Shown here: positions 1 to 8,483 of the stretch, in pieces
How positions within the stretch are numbered: position 1 is the first letter of the stretch
Layout of the letters: each line of letters opens with the position of its first letter
NCBI GenBank assembly: GCA_041748655.1
Contig: JBGTCV010000010.1
Span: forward strand, 6,433-70,432
Length of the DNA: 64,000 bases
Direction: 5' to 3'
From: Leptofilum sp041748655
GTDB taxonomy: Bacteria; Chloroflexota; Anaerolineae; Promineifilales; Promineifilaceae
Notes under the pieces: model-generated
What the model saw: only the letters and a program-made list of their open reading frames with translations
What the model was told of the DNA's origin: nothing
Database searches by the model: none
Translations under genes and position numbers: made by a program

Positions 1-1134
1 GTTTTCAATAACCGGCGTGGGAATAACTGGTGGGGCAAACAGCTGGTTTCTCAGCTGGCGGATATTGTCCCGAACTGGAACCAACACCTGACGGCCGTCT
101 GGGGTTGTTTCGTTGTAGACATAGTTAAAGTCCAGAACGGCCGTTTGAATACTGCCACGCGGTATATCTTGCGCCAATAAGGCTAATTGGATCGCCTCAT
201 CCAGCGTCATATTTGTCCGCACATTTTCCTGTGTTGTTTGCCACAGCTGTGGCGCCTGGGCAATGAACTGCGGCAAACTGTTCAGACTAAAAACCTGCTC
301 TCTTACTGCCAGAATAACCGCCTGCTGACGTCCGGCACGATCAACGTCGCCGCCAAACGTAGCCCGCGTCCGCGCATACTTCAGGGCTGCCTCACCATCT
401 AAATGTTGTTTACCTGCTTGAATAGAAAAAGGATCATAACCATAACATCGGTCGGGGTACGATGGGTCGTTAATCGCTTCAGGCACATCAATATCAATGC
501 CCCCAATCAGATCAACCACCTTTACAAATGCATCAAAATTAACGGCGACATAATAATCAATGGGTACCCCTAACAGCGCCTCAACGGTTTGGACAGCCAA
601 AGCTTGCCCACCACCGGGATATTCATAAATTTCGCCTAAGTAATTGGCCTGGTTAATACGGTCTACGCCAAAATCTGGGATTTCTACCCATAAATCACGG
701 GGCAAAGACAAAACGGCCGCAGACAGCCCCACCGGATCAATCGTCAACACCATCATGCTGTCTGTGTGGGTGGGGCCTGTTTCGTCACACCGCTGATCTA
801 CACCCATTAGCAAAATGGAAACGCGGCTTTTCCCCTCCCAGCGGTGAAAAGCATCCGAAGACAAAATAGGTGCAGAGCTGCTATTTCCCTGCGGTGGTTC
901 ATTATTACTGCTGCTGGGGGGGGGTAATTCCTGAGCGGAATCGCTATTGCTGCTGCCAGGGTTAGCAAACTCAGGATTTATAACTTCCAGAGAAGAAACG
1001 GTAGCCTGAATCGTTTGGTACAGCCAAACCGAGCTGCCAATGAGCAATATAAAAATGCCCAGCCCAAGAAGTAAGGCTGCCCAAAGAGGTAAACGTACCC
1101 GAGCCGGGGCGCGACGAGGTGGATTGGATTTCAT
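1..1134 (-). CDS. LCP (LytR-CpsA-Psr) family protein, C-terminus beyond window
   Basis: Open for 378 codons from the ATG at 1134 and cut by the left edge. LCP proteins attach undecaprenyl-linked glycopolymers to the cell wall or other envelope acceptors, outside the membrane. Visible: a basic N-terminus, one membrane segment (about residues 17-40), a Ser/Asn/Pro-rich linker (about 50-92), then the LCP domain with SILLMGVDQR, HTDSM, SLPRDLWV, RINQANYLG and the late motif KYARTR, which together carry the conserved acidic and arginine residues of the family. The divergent glycosyltransferase next door and the sortase after it support an envelope role. The exact glycopolymer cannot be inferred. 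Confidence 0.9.
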   Translation of the reverse strand, partial: MKSNPPRRAPARVRLPLWAALLLGLGIFILLIGSSVWLYQTIQATVSSLEVINPEFANPGSSNSDSAQELPPPSSSNNEPPQGNSSSAPILSSDAFHRWEGKSRVSILLMGVDQRCDETGPTHTDSMMVLTIDPVGLSAAVLSLPRDLWVEIPDFGVDRINQANYLGEIYEYPGGGQALAVQTVEALLGVPIDYYVAVNFDAFVKVVDLIGGIDIDVPEAINDPSYPDRCYGYDPFSIQAGKQHLDGEAALKYARTRATFGGDVDRAGRQQAVILAVREQVFSLNSLPQFIAQAPQLWQTTQENVRTNMTLDEAIQLALLAQDIPRGSIQTAVLDFNYVYNETTPDGRQVLVPVRDNIRQLRNQLFAPPVIPTPVIEN

Positions 1135-1171
1135 AACTTAATTGCGCGTTCCATGCCGGAATGGCTTTTTG

Positions 1172-1202
1172 ATTATAACATAAAAATAAAATCGAATGTC
1201 AA
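1172..1202 (-). promoter_or_regulatory. Sigma-70-like promoter of the LCP gene
   Basis: On the minus strand a perfect TTGACA (1202-1197) is followed after 19 bases by a perfect TATAAT (1177-1172). A one-base shifted -10 (TTATAA) gives an 18-base spacer. The expected transcript would have a leader of about 30 bases before the ATG at 1134. It lies back to back with the promoter of the next gene. Confidence 0.6.
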
Positions 1203-1232
1203 AAACTGGTTTGGGCCTCAATGGGCCTATCT

Positions 1233-1261
1233 TTGACGTGCTTATTGGGCTCCTTTATAAT
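1233..1261 (+). promoter_or_regulatory. Near-consensus promoter that fixes a leaderless start
   Basis: TTGACG (1233-1238), a 17-base spacer and TATAAT (1256-1261). Transcription should begin near 1268, only about six bases before the ATG at 1274. The upstream in-frame ATG at 1196 would lie outside the transcript, so this promoter argues for the shorter protein and for a leaderless or nearly leaderless mRNA. Confidence 0.7.
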
Positions 1262-1273
1262 GCACCTCTTGTG

Positions 1274-3277
1274 ATGAAACAATACCCAAAGTGGCTCCCT
1301 ATCCTGCTGATTTTATTGCTGGCATTTGGTCTGCGTCTTTATGCGCTCACTGAAATCCCCCCAGGTTTAACCCATGATGAAGCCAATCATGGCCGTGAAG
1401 CGATTGGCATTTTGCGTGGCTTCTTCCTTTTTTTCTTTCCTCTCAATTATGGTAGTGAACCGCTTTACAGCTACACGGTGGCTGCCAGCATGTGGCTGTT
1501 TGGAGAATCGCTGTTTGCGCTGCGGTTTGTGAATGTGTTGTTTAGCGTGGCTACGATTGGGTTGACCTTTTTGTGGGTACGCCGCCAGTTTGATCTGACA
1601 ACGGCGCTGATTACGGCCGTTCTGCTCACCCTCTCCTTTTGGCCATTGGCCTCCGCCCGGGAGGCACTGCGGGCAGGCATGTTACCGTTTTTTATGGGAA
1701 CGGCCGTCTGGTTCTTCTGGCAGCTGCTCGATCTGGCCGAGAAGGGTAAGGCCGCCGCCAGCTCCCACCGCCGCTGGTGGCTGTCCGCCGCCTTTGGCGT
1801 AAGCGTGGCCATTACCCTGCACATTTACCTGGCGGCACGGGTTGCCTGGGCGCTTTTTCCCCTCTTCCTGGTCTACCTGGCCTGGCAGCGACGCACCGTT
1901 TTCCGCCAAAGCTGGCAGCCCGTTTTGCTAGGGCTGCTGCTGGCGGGAGCGTTGGTAACGCCTATGTTTATCTATCTGGCCCAAAACCCATACTCGCTCA
2001 CTCGCCTTAGCATGCTGGATGGTTCGCTGCAAAATTTGCGCAGCGGCAATTTTGCCCCGGTTTGGCAAAATGCCAGCTCCGCCCTGCTCGCTTTTGTCTG
2101 GCCAGGCTATGGCGACCAGTTCCTGGCGTACAACATCCCCGGTCGCTCGGTGTTTGACCCGGTGTCGGCGCTCTTTTTTGTGCTGGGGCTGCTGGTCTGT
2201 TTGTGGCGCTGGCAGCGGCCGTCTTACGCTTTTGTGCTGCTTTGGTTTGGGGTGGGCATCTTGCCCTCACTTATCACCGGGCCAACTGCCAACACCACCC
2301 GCAACCTGGCGGCGCTGGCCCCCGTCTTTATCCTGCCCGCAATTGGTTTTAGGACGGCCGTTCATTGGCTAAAATCCCGCAGCAGCCAGCTGCCAACCTG
2401 GCTGCCCGCCACCATCGCCACCGTCTGGCTGCTGTTTGCCGGGTGGGTAGCCACCTCAGATTATTTTGTCACCTGGGCCCAGTCACCCGACGTGCGCGGC
2501 GCTTACCAGGTAAACCTGGTGGAAATGTTGGCTTACCTGGAGCCAGACGCTTCAGCAGAGCCCGTTGTTTTTTCCTCTATCTACCCCGGCCCGGCGCATG
2601 ATCCTTCCATCAGCCTGGTGTTGGCGGGGGATGCTGCCAATCAACGGTGGGTGGATGCCCGTCTGGCGCTGGTAGCCCCGGCTGGCCAGAGCAGCCGGGT
2701 GATGATTCCCGCGTCCACGCCGCCACATCCCCAGTTTGCCCAATGGCTTCAGCCGCGCCAGATGGTTGCACTGCGCCCCACCGATCTAGACCCGACGTTT
2801 GCTGATTATTGGCTAGACGCCACACAGTTAAACAGTTGGGCTGGGGAAACGACCGTTGCCAACTTCAACAACGCTCTCACCTTGTACCATGCTGCCTGGC
2901 TGGAAACGGCCGTTGCGCCTGGACAAACAGCCGAACTACTGCTGGTCTGGCGCATTGTCGATCCAGAACGGGTTGGCCCCATCGTCCCCCCCGCCTTCAC
3001 GACCGATGTGGTCATGTTTACCCAGCTGCTCAATGCGGACGGGGTTCCCTTTGCCCAACGCGACTCACTCGAAGCCCCTTCCTGGGATTGGCAGGCAGGT
3101 GATCTGGTTGCCCAAATCCACCCGATTCCCATTCCGCCAGAGATTCCACCCGGCAGTTACCCGGCCATCGTTGGCATTTATGATCGGCTGTCTGGCGGCC
3201 GTTTGTCCGTATTGGCTGGGTCTGACGAGGTGGTGGGGGATTTTACGGCCGTACCTTCATTAGAAATTCGCCCATAG
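1274..3277 (+). CDS. GT39/PMT-like polytopic glycosyltransferase
   Basis: A 667-residue membrane protein of the glycosyltransferase-39 / ArnT-like superfamily, which transfers sugars from polyprenyl-phosphate donors on the outer face of the membrane. The N-terminus carries one hydrophobic helix, then the family signature PPGLTHDEANHGREA, where the acidic residues of the first outer loop are catalytic in relatives. About ten membrane segments follow up to residue 430, then a soluble C-terminal domain of about 230 residues. The start at 1274 was chosen over the in-frame ATG at 1196 because a consensus promoter lies between them. Acceptor and sugar are unknown; neighbours (LCP protein, sortase) point to envelope assembly. 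Confidence 0.82.
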   Translation: MKQYPKWLPILLILLLAFGLRLYALTEIPPGLTHDEANHGREAIGILRGFFLFFFPLNYGSEPLYSYTVAASMWLFGESLFALRFVNVLFSVATIGLTFLWVRRQFDLTTALITAVLLTLSFWPLASAREALRAGMLPFFMGTAVWFFWQLLDLAEKGKAAASSHRRWWLSAAFGVSVAITLHIYLAARVAWALFPLFLVYLAWQRRTVFRQSWQPVLLGLLLAGALVTPMFIYLAQNPYSLTRLSMLDGSLQNLRSGNFAPVWQNASSALLAFVWPGYGDQFLAYNIPGRSVFDPVSALFFVLGLLVCLWRWQRPSYAFVLLWFGVGILPSLITGPTANTTRNLAALAPVFILPAIGFRTAVHWLKSRSSQLPTWLPATIATVWLLFAGWVATSDYFVTWAQSPDVRGAYQVNLVEMLAYLEPDASAEPVVFSSIYPGPAHDPSISLVLAGDAANQRWVDARLALVAPAGQSSRVMIPASTPPHPQFAQWLQPRQMVALRPTDLDPTFADYWLDATQLNSWAGETTVANFNNALTLYHAAWLETAVAPGQTAELLLVWRIVDPERVGPIVPPAFTTDVVMFTQLLNADGVPFAQRDSLEAPSWDWQAGDLVAQIHPIPIPPEIPPGSYPAIVGIYDRLSGGRLSVLAGSDEVVGDFTAVPSLEIRP

Positions 3278-3290
3278 TGCTGTCGATTAC

Positions 3291-3319
3291 TTTACATAGT
3301 GTGGTTTTTTCCGTATGAT
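3291..3319 (+). promoter_or_regulatory. Promoter giving a leaderless sortase mRNA
   Basis: TTTACA (3291-3296), 17-base spacer, TATGAT (3314-3319), then six bases to ATG 3326. The predicted transcription start coincides with the A of the start codon. No Shine-Dalgarno sequence precedes the ATG, which fits leaderless translation. Confidence 0.65.
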
Positions 3320-3325
3320 TGGCCC

Positions 3326-4363
3326 ATGAGCAACCCGCAATTGCCCGATAATCTATCCGTTGCCGAACTTGAACATCTCCTTTACCGCAAAAAGCACGCC
3401 CTGCGCCGGCAGCGCTTACAGCGGCTCAATGAGGAAGGCCGGCTTGTAGAAGCTGCGGGTCTGCCCGCCCCTGCCACCCAACCACCGCCCCTGCCGCGCC
3501 CTCAGGCCACCCCAACGGGTGCCATGCGCCATTACCTGCTGGAACTGGAAGAAGAGGTGGCTGTAGCGGCTAAAAAATCGCCGAAGGAAAGTGGTATCAG
3601 GCAGGGAAACGGCCGTATCTGGTTCAACCGCCTGCTCTTTTTTGTGGAAGTGGGCGCGGTGTTAGGCTTTATCGTGGTTTTATTTAACTTATGGGGCACT
3701 CAGCGAGATCTAAACCAGGAACTGGTTCAGGTGCAGCAATCCCAGGTGGCTGAATTAGCCCTACCTACCCCCACCAATGCCCCGCTAATCGATTTGGTGG
3801 TACTGCCGACGGGGCACAGGTATATAGACGGCCGTTCACCGGAACCCGTTGAATCCGGCGATATTCCCGCCCACCTGCTGCCCGCTCTGCAAGCGTACCA
3901 ACCACCGCCACTGCCCACCCCCGGCCCCGAACAAGCCCGCATCATCGAAATTCCCGCCATTGGCGTCAACGCCCCCATCGTCCCCGGCGTCTATGACTGG
4001 GAACAGCTCAAGCGAGGTGTCGGGCACCACACCGGTTCTGCTTTGCCAGGCCAAAATGGCAATATGGTGCTGGCAGCCCACAACGACATCTACGGCGAAA
4101 TTTTCCGCGACCTGAGCCAGCTCGCCCCTGGCGATGAATTCACCGTCTCCACCGGCGCACGCAGCTACACCTATGTCGTCACCAAAATCGAGATTGTTGA
4201 GCCAACCGAGGTGGAAGTTATGCAGTCCACCAACCACGCCAGCGCCACCCTCATCTCTTGCTATCCTTACCGCATCAACACCCAGCGCATTGTCGTCTTT
4301 GCCGACCTGAAAACAAACGATCTCTCTTCCCAGTCTTTAATGGTGGCAAATTTACCAGGGTGA
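3326..4363 (+). CDS. Sortase family transpeptidase
   Basis: A 345-residue membrane-anchored cysteine transpeptidase. The N-terminal third is charged and proline-rich and predicted cytoplasmic, one membrane helix lies at about residues 99-123, and the sortase barrel occupies about 205-330. The catalytic triad is visible: His252 (LAAHND), Cys312 (LISCYPY) and Arg321 (NTQRIVVF). The TLxxC-Y-P form resembles class D/E sortases. Such enzymes cleave LPxTG-like sorting signals and join proteins to cell wall or to other proteins. I see no substrate with a clear sorting signal in this window. The start at 3326 is set by the promoter ending six bases upstream; a longer reading frame from 3299 would begin inside the promoter. 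Confidence 0.88.
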   Translation: MSNPQLPDNLSVAELEHLLYRKKHALRRQRLQRLNEEGRLVEAAGLPAPATQPPPLPRPQATPTGAMRHYLLELEEEVAVAAKKSPKESGIRQGNGRIWFNRLLFFVEVGAVLGFIVVLFNLWGTQRDLNQELVQVQQSQVAELALPTPTNAPLIDLVVLPTGHRYIDGRSPEPVESGDIPAHLLPALQAYQPPPLPTPGPEQARIIEIPAIGVNAPIVPGVYDWEQLKRGVGHHTGSALPGQNGNMVLAAHNDIYGEIFRDLSQLAPGDEFTVSTGARSYTYVVTKIEIVEPTEVEVMQSTNHASATLISCYPYRINTQRIVVFADLKTNDLSSQSLMVANLPG

Positions 4364-4463
4364 CGGTATGATCGCAGCAGTTGAAACCTTCCCAAAGAAG
4401 CTGCCGATAGAACAGCTGGATGATATTCAGGAAGGAATTTGAAGGTAAGAAGGAATCTGAATT

Positions 4464-4664
4464 ATGGCAAAAGATCGTGCAAGTCGTCGCGCCCGTTTGC
4501 GCCAACAAATGGCCGAAGACAATAACCAAACCGATAAAAAACGGGATAGCAACGCCAACTTTTCTCAGGAATACGCCTATGTGCTAAAAGATTTGTGGCG
4601 CATTTTTGTGCTGGCGGCCGTCATGTTTGTCTTGCTTATCGTTTTGAATCTGGTTTTGCAGTAA
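4464..4664 (+). CDS. Small single-pass membrane protein, unknown
   Basis: A 66-residue protein with a highly charged N-terminal half (KDRASRRARLRQQ) and one C-terminal membrane helix (about residues 45-65), hence a C-tail-anchored layout. An AAGGAA-type ribosome-binding site lies just before the ATG. I do not recognise a family. It sits between the sortase and the tRNA gene, on the same strand as both, with about 100 bases to the sortase stop codon. Confidence 0.55.
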   Translation: MAKDRASRRARLRQQMAEDNNQTDKKRDSNANFSQEYAYVLKDLWRIFVLAAVMFVLLIVLNLVLQ

Positions 4665-4750
4665 AAATGGCAGCCGAACTTCGGAAAGATTTGAACCAGA
4701 AGCCTGGTATGGTCAAAATTTTCTGGAAATTGGCTCCGTTTGAATTATAT

Positions 4751-4778
4751 TTGCGTCTGAAGCAACTCTCGCTATAAT
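4751..4778 (+). promoter_or_regulatory. Promoter of the tRNA-Val gene
   Basis: TTGCGT (4751-4756), 16-base spacer, TATAAT (4773-4778). The mature tRNA begins 19 bases after the -10 box, a normal distance for a short 5' leader removed by RNase P. Confidence 0.6.
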
Positions 4779-4797
4779 TCGTTTCTTCCCTGATTTG

Positions 4798-4871
4798 GGG
4801 CGCTTAGCTCAGTTGGTTAGAGCACTTCGTTTACACCGAAGGGGTCGGGGGTTCGAGTCCCTCAGCGCCCA
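4798..4871 (+). tRNA. tRNA-Val (anticodon UAC)
   Basis: A full cloverleaf can be drawn. The acceptor stem pairs GGGCGCT with AGCGCCC, with discriminator A at 4871. The D-stem is GCTC/GAGC around AGTTGGTTA. The anticodon stem is CTTCG/CGAAG with loop TTTACAC, so the anticodon is UAC, reading valine codons. The T-arm contains GTTCGAGTCC. CCA is not encoded (TTT follows), so CCA must be added by the nucleotidyltransferase. Confidence 0.95.
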
Positions 4872-4880
4872 TTTCCCCCC

Positions 4881-4908
4881 TTGTTATCCATCTGCATTTT
4901 GCTATAAT
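4881..4908 (+). promoter_or_regulatory. Likely promoter of the bc-complex operon
   Basis: TTGTTA (4881-4886), 16-base spacer, TATAAT (4903-4908). A second candidate, TTGTCC (4934-4939) with TACAAT (4955-4960), has a short 15-base spacer. Either would drive the Rieske gene, whose ATG at 5036 has a GTAGGAGAA ribosome-binding site. Confidence 0.5.
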
Positions 4909-5035
4909 CGCGATTGTGACAAAAAGCACACAGTTGTCCTTTCTGTATTTCAGGTACAATTGAATTTATTATAAATTTCGCTGGAAGAAGCAAGTTCACA
5001 AAGATTCATTTAGCAATAAGTAGGAGAATAGCCTC

Positions 5036-5686
5036 ATGGCAAACGCAGCCGTAAGTGCCGAAGCGAAAAGCGGTGGCATCTCAAGACGCGAATTTCTTTA
5101 TTATATTTGGGGCGCTTCGATGGCGCTCTACGCTGCTCAGTTTTCCGGTTTGTTGATCTGGTTTTTGCTGCCTCGTTTTCGTGAGGGTGAGTTTGGGGGT
5201 AAGTTTATTCTTTCCATCGATCAGATACCTCCAGTAAATGCAGTGCCTACCAACGTTCCGGCTGGCCGTTTTTGGTTAGTCAACCTGGATACCCGGCAGC
5301 CCAACGAGCTGATGAAGAAAGCAGAGGATGAGCAAGAGGAGATTGTTGGCATAGCAGCAATTTACAAGGTTTGCACCCACCTTGGTTGTATTTATTCCTG
5401 GACTGATGCCAATAATCGATTTGAGTGCCCTTGCCACGGTTCAAAGTATCGGCTAGACGGCCGTCGCATTGAAGCCCCTGCCCCACGTGCTCTGGATCGG
5501 TTCCGTATGGAGTTCTTGGATGCAGATAAAAACCCAATCCCAGGTACCCTCTCAGAATTGGTTGACGATTTTTACACCCCAGTCGTGCTGCCAGATAACG
5601 CTGCCTTCATCAGCGTAGATACCGGTGACCGCAAAATGGGTTTGAGGGAACCATTGCTGTGCAGTTTTACCAACGAATGCCCGTAA
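5036..5686 (+). CDS. Rieske iron-sulfur subunit of a bc complex
   Basis: A 216-residue Rieske [2Fe-2S] protein that takes electrons from quinol in a cytochrome bc/b6f-type complex and passes them to a c-type cytochrome. The N-terminus has SRREF followed by one membrane helix (about residues 22-46), resembling a Tat-type uncleaved anchor. Cluster ligands are visible in CTHLGC (Cys113, His115) and CPCHGS (Cys131, His134), with Cys118 and Cys133 placed for the stabilising disulfide. It is the first gene of a three-gene operon with cytochrome b 31 bases downstream. Length and layout match bacterial QcrA/PetC proteins. Confidence 0.93.
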   Translation: MANAAVSAEAKSGGISRREFLYYIWGASMALYAAQFSGLLIWFLLPRFREGEFGGKFILSIDQIPPVNAVPTNVPAGRFWLVNLDTRQPNELMKKAEDEQEEIVGIAAIYKVCTHLGCIYSWTDANNRFECPCHGSKYRLDGRRIEAPAPRALDRFRMEFLDADKNPIPGTLSELVDDFYTPVVLPDNAAFISVDTGDRKMGLREPLLCSFTNECP

Positions 5687-5717
5687 CAAAGAAAAAAGAG
5701 GAATAAGGAGTTAGAGT

Positions 5718-7421
5718 ATGGCTACCTTTTTTGAACAAGTCAGCGAAATGGGGGTTAAGCAAGCCATCGTCACCAAAGCTGATGACGTGGTTGAACGGCT
5801 GACAGCTGGTATGAATATCAGCGACATTCGCAGCGCCCTCCGGGGGGACGAACCCCGTCGCCCCAATCCTCGCTTACGTCCTCACGCAGATAGCTTCTGG
5901 TTCCACATTCGGCCCAGCTTTTATCATACTGAGGTAACCCACATTTACCCCACCTTCCGCCTGGGATGGCTTTCTACCTTCATGTTTGTTTGGGAAACCA
6001 TCACCGGCATCATCTTGATGGTTTTTTATACCCCAAGCCCCCTGATTGCTTACGACAACATGTGGAATATTTTGAGCAACGTGCCGCTTGGCCAGCTGAT
6101 GCGTAATATGCATCGTCTGGGTGCTGAAGTGATGGTCCTGGTGGTGGCCCTGCACATGCTCAGGACTTTTATAACGGGCAGCTACAAGAAACCACGCCAG
6201 TTCACCTGGGCAACAGGTGTTATCTTGCTCACGCTGACGGCTTTGTTGAGTTTCTCCGGCTATTTACTTCCCTGGGACCAGCTAGCGTATTGGGCTTTGA
6301 CCGTGTTCCTCTCTGGCGCTGAAGCTGCCCCCGCCCCCGCTGAATTTAATGCCAACGTACTTCTGATTCTGCAAGGTGCGCCTTCGTTGGGTGATGGTGG
6401 TTTGCTCCGTTGGTATTTATTCCATGTGCTGCTTTTACCGCTGATTACAGCCATTTTCTTCTTTGTTCATTACTACAAAGTGGTGTTGTACGGTATTTCT
6501 CTGCCTCCTGGGCGGGAAGAGATTGGGGAAGATACAGCCAAGCGCGTTCCTAAAGACGAGCGTACTTACTTTACCCCCGATATTTTGACCAGTGAACTGA
6601 TGTGGACAGCGCTCATGACGCTTCTCCTGGTAGCTGGCTCCCTTTGGTTTTGGGATGCACCGCTGGAGCATCATGCGGATCCGATTGTGACGCCGCTGCA
6701 TGTCGTGGCCCCCTGGTACCTTGCCTGGTCGCAAGGCTGGCTGAAGCTGGCGGATAAAACATTGGTTATCGGCTTTATTCCTGTGCTGATTGTGATGTTT
6801 ATCCTGATGCCCTATGTGGAAGTTGGCAAAAGCCGTCGCTATGCCGACCGTCGTGTTGGCCTGACGGTTGCCAGCCTGTTCTTTGCGGCAATGCTGATTT
6901 CTAACTGGATGGGTTCGCCGGAATACCGGGTTGAGAGTTCCCCTGAATTGGAAGTTGCCCAGGAAATCATGCCGCAGGAAGGGCCCAATGTGCTGTTGGG
7001 CGTGCCGTATGAGTATTTGATACCGGGTATTTACGTGCCTGCGCTACCTGGGGAAGAAATTACCAACAATCCTTACTTGACACGTGCCTTGGAACGGTTT
7101 GAAGCAGCGATGAAGAACCACAGCTGCGTTTTGAACGGAAATCCAGATATGCCACGTACGGGTGTTTGGGATGAATGCCGGGTATTAGATGGCGGCCGTT
7201 ACGGCAATAATTTTGGCGACAATGCAATGGCAGATCCGTTTGCAGCTTTACGGATTACGCAGGAGCAGGCAAACATGGTGCGACTGACGTTGATATTTGA
7301 AGTACCTGATCCCAATAACCCTGGTGAGTTTTTGGTTCAGTCGGGTGATTCCATTTACGCTTTCCGTCATGAGTCTTCTTTCTATGAAGAAGAATGCCGT
7401 TTCGTAAATAAAGATTGCTAA
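5718..7421 (+). CDS. Cytochrome b subunit (b6-type haem spacing) with C-terminal extension
   Basis: A 567-residue membrane subunit that holds two b haems and the quinol site. Haem ligands are His132/His146 and His236/His251. The second pair is 15 apart, as in cytochrome b6; cytochrome b of bc1 complexes has 14. LLPWDQ lies between the pairs. The subunit-IV-like part follows, where the quinol-site PEWY motif appears as APWYLAW. After the last helix (LISNWMGSP, about residue 400) there is an unusual hydrophilic extension of about 165 residues with several cysteines (CVLNGN, DECRV, CRFVNKDC). An AGGAGT ribosome-binding site precedes the ATG. The extension may dock the cytochrome c subunit, but that is inference. 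Confidence 0.92.
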   Translation: MATFFEQVSEMGVKQAIVTKADDVVERLTAGMNISDIRSALRGDEPRRPNPRLRPHADSFWFHIRPSFYHTEVTHIYPTFRLGWLSTFMFVWETITGIILMVFYTPSPLIAYDNMWNILSNVPLGQLMRNMHRLGAEVMVLVVALHMLRTFITGSYKKPRQFTWATGVILLTLTALLSFSGYLLPWDQLAYWALTVFLSGAEAAPAPAEFNANVLLILQGAPSLGDGGLLRWYLFHVLLLPLITAIFFFVHYYKVVLYGISLPPGREEIGEDTAKRVPKDERTYFTPDILTSELMWTALMTLLLVAGSLWFWDAPLEHHADPIVTPLHVVAPWYLAWSQGWLKLADKTLVIGFIPVLIVMFILMPYVEVGKSRRYADRRVGLTVASLFFAAMLISNWMGSPEYRVESSPELEVAQEIMPQEGPNVLLGVPYEYLIPGIYVPALPGEEITNNPYLTRALERFEAAMKNHSCVLNGNPDMPRTGVWDECRVLDGGRYGNNFGDNAMADPFAALRITQEQANMVRLTLIFEVPDPNNPGEFLVQSGDSIYAFRHESSFYEEECRFVNKDC

Positions 7422-7433
7422 ACTCGGTAAAAG

Positions 7434-7479
7434 CGACCTGTTTCCCAATTTCGGAGTGAGTGATTGGGTAAACAGGTCG
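7434..7479 (+). promoter_or_regulatory. Intercistronic hairpin between cytochrome b and c genes
   Basis: CGACCTGTTTCCCAAT (7434-7449) pairs with the segment 7463-7479 with one bulged T, leaving a 13-base loop. No T-run follows, so it is not a simple terminator. It may be a processing or mRNA-stability element that sets the ratio of cytochrome c to the upstream subunits. Confidence 0.55.
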
Positions 7480-7546
7480 GGTTCTGCCTTGATGATAAGG
7501 CACAGAACTTTCTTTCAGTGATAGCAAGCGACTTGAGGATACAGTT

Positions 7547-8410
7547 ATGCAAGTAAAAGTTGTGATTGGAACGATCGCATTTATGCTGACGATGATTATT
7601 TTGGGTTACGCTGCCTTGCGTGAGCCTGAACGTTTGGAACATTTTGCGGGTGCACGTGTAGGGCGAACAGTTGAAGCGGGCGCTAAACTGTATATTGATA
7701 ACTGTGCAACCTGCCACGGAGTAAAAGCAGATGCTCAAGAATGTTACGATGCTGCCGGAAATTCTATTACGTGTGCGGGTTTGCCGTTAAATAGCTATTT
7801 CCTGGTATGTGGCGATACGCCAGAACGTTTAACGCAAACATTGTTTGAAGGTACGAAGGAGCAGTATGTCGAGCGTACCGTTGCGGCTGGCCGGTCTGGT
7901 ACGGTCATGATCGCCTGGTCTGATCGGTATGGTGGTCCTTTCCGGGATGATCAGGTAAAGGATGTAGCCGCGTTTGTGCTGAACTTTGCCAATGAAGAAT
8001 TTTGCGCCCAGGAGCCTATTCGGTTTGATTGGCCTGAGTTGGTTGATGACTTTTTTGTGCTAGAAACGGCCGATTTTGTGGCAGCTCCGGCCGATGCTGA
8101 AAATGGGGCTGCATTGTATACCAGCTATGCGTGCAACAGCTGTCACGGTGTTTTGGCCGACTCAAATTCTGCCCAGATTGGGCCGTGGCTGGGTAATATT
8201 GCTGAAGTTGGGGCAACCCGTGTTGAGGGGCAAACGGCCGTTCAATACGTCTACGAATCCATTCTCTACCCCAATGCCCATATCGCGCCAGATTGTCCAC
8301 AAGGGCCGTGTTTAAGCCCCAGCGCCATGCGTGCCGATTATGCTTTCACCTTTTCGGCTAATTCGCCCCAGGATATGATTGATTTGTTAGCGTATCTGCT
8401 TGGTGAGTAA
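7547..8410 (+). CDS. Dihaem cytochrome c subunit of the bc complex
   Basis: A 287-residue protein with one N-terminal membrane anchor (about residues 5-23) and two cytochrome c domains on the outer side. The haem-binding motifs are CATCH (Cys53, Cys56, His57) and CNSCH (Cys196, Cys199, His200). Plausible axial methionines are Met121 (GTVMIAW) and the methionine of PSAMRADYA. Extra cysteines between residues 66 and 88 may form a disulfide. It ends the operon and is followed by a strong terminator. It would accept electrons from the Rieske cluster and hand them to a soluble carrier or terminal oxidase. Confidence 0.9.
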   Translation: MQVKVVIGTIAFMLTMIILGYAALREPERLEHFAGARVGRTVEAGAKLYIDNCATCHGVKADAQECYDAAGNSITCAGLPLNSYFLVCGDTPERLTQTLFEGTKEQYVERTVAAGRSGTVMIAWSDRYGGPFRDDQVKDVAAFVLNFANEEFCAQEPIRFDWPELVDDFFVLETADFVAAPADAENGAALYTSYACNSCHGVLADSNSAQIGPWLGNIAEVGATRVEGQTAVQYVYESILYPNAHIAPDCPQGPCLSPSAMRADYAFTFSANSPQDMIDLLAYLLGE

Positions 8411-8440
8411 GCCAAAAGAGGAAGCTTCGAGAAGAATGAT

Positions 8441-8473
8441 AAAGACCCAGCCAGTTGGCTGGGTCTTTTTTTT
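8441..8473 (+). terminator. Rho-independent terminator of the bc operon
   Basis: Perfect 13-bp stem AAAGACCCAGCCA / TGGCTGGGTCTTT with a two-base loop, followed by a run of T. It lies 31 bases after the cytochrome c stop codon. Confidence 0.92.
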
Positions 8474-8483
8474 GTGGGGTTTG

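Noticed and set aside
1196..1273. Upstream ATG extending the GT39-like gene by 26 residues
   Set aside because: The extension would cover the consensus promoter at 1233-1261 and has no ribosome-binding site.
7434..7479. Hairpin between cytochrome b and c genes as a terminator
   Set aside because: No T-run follows and a functionally linked gene lies downstream; a processing or stability role fits better.
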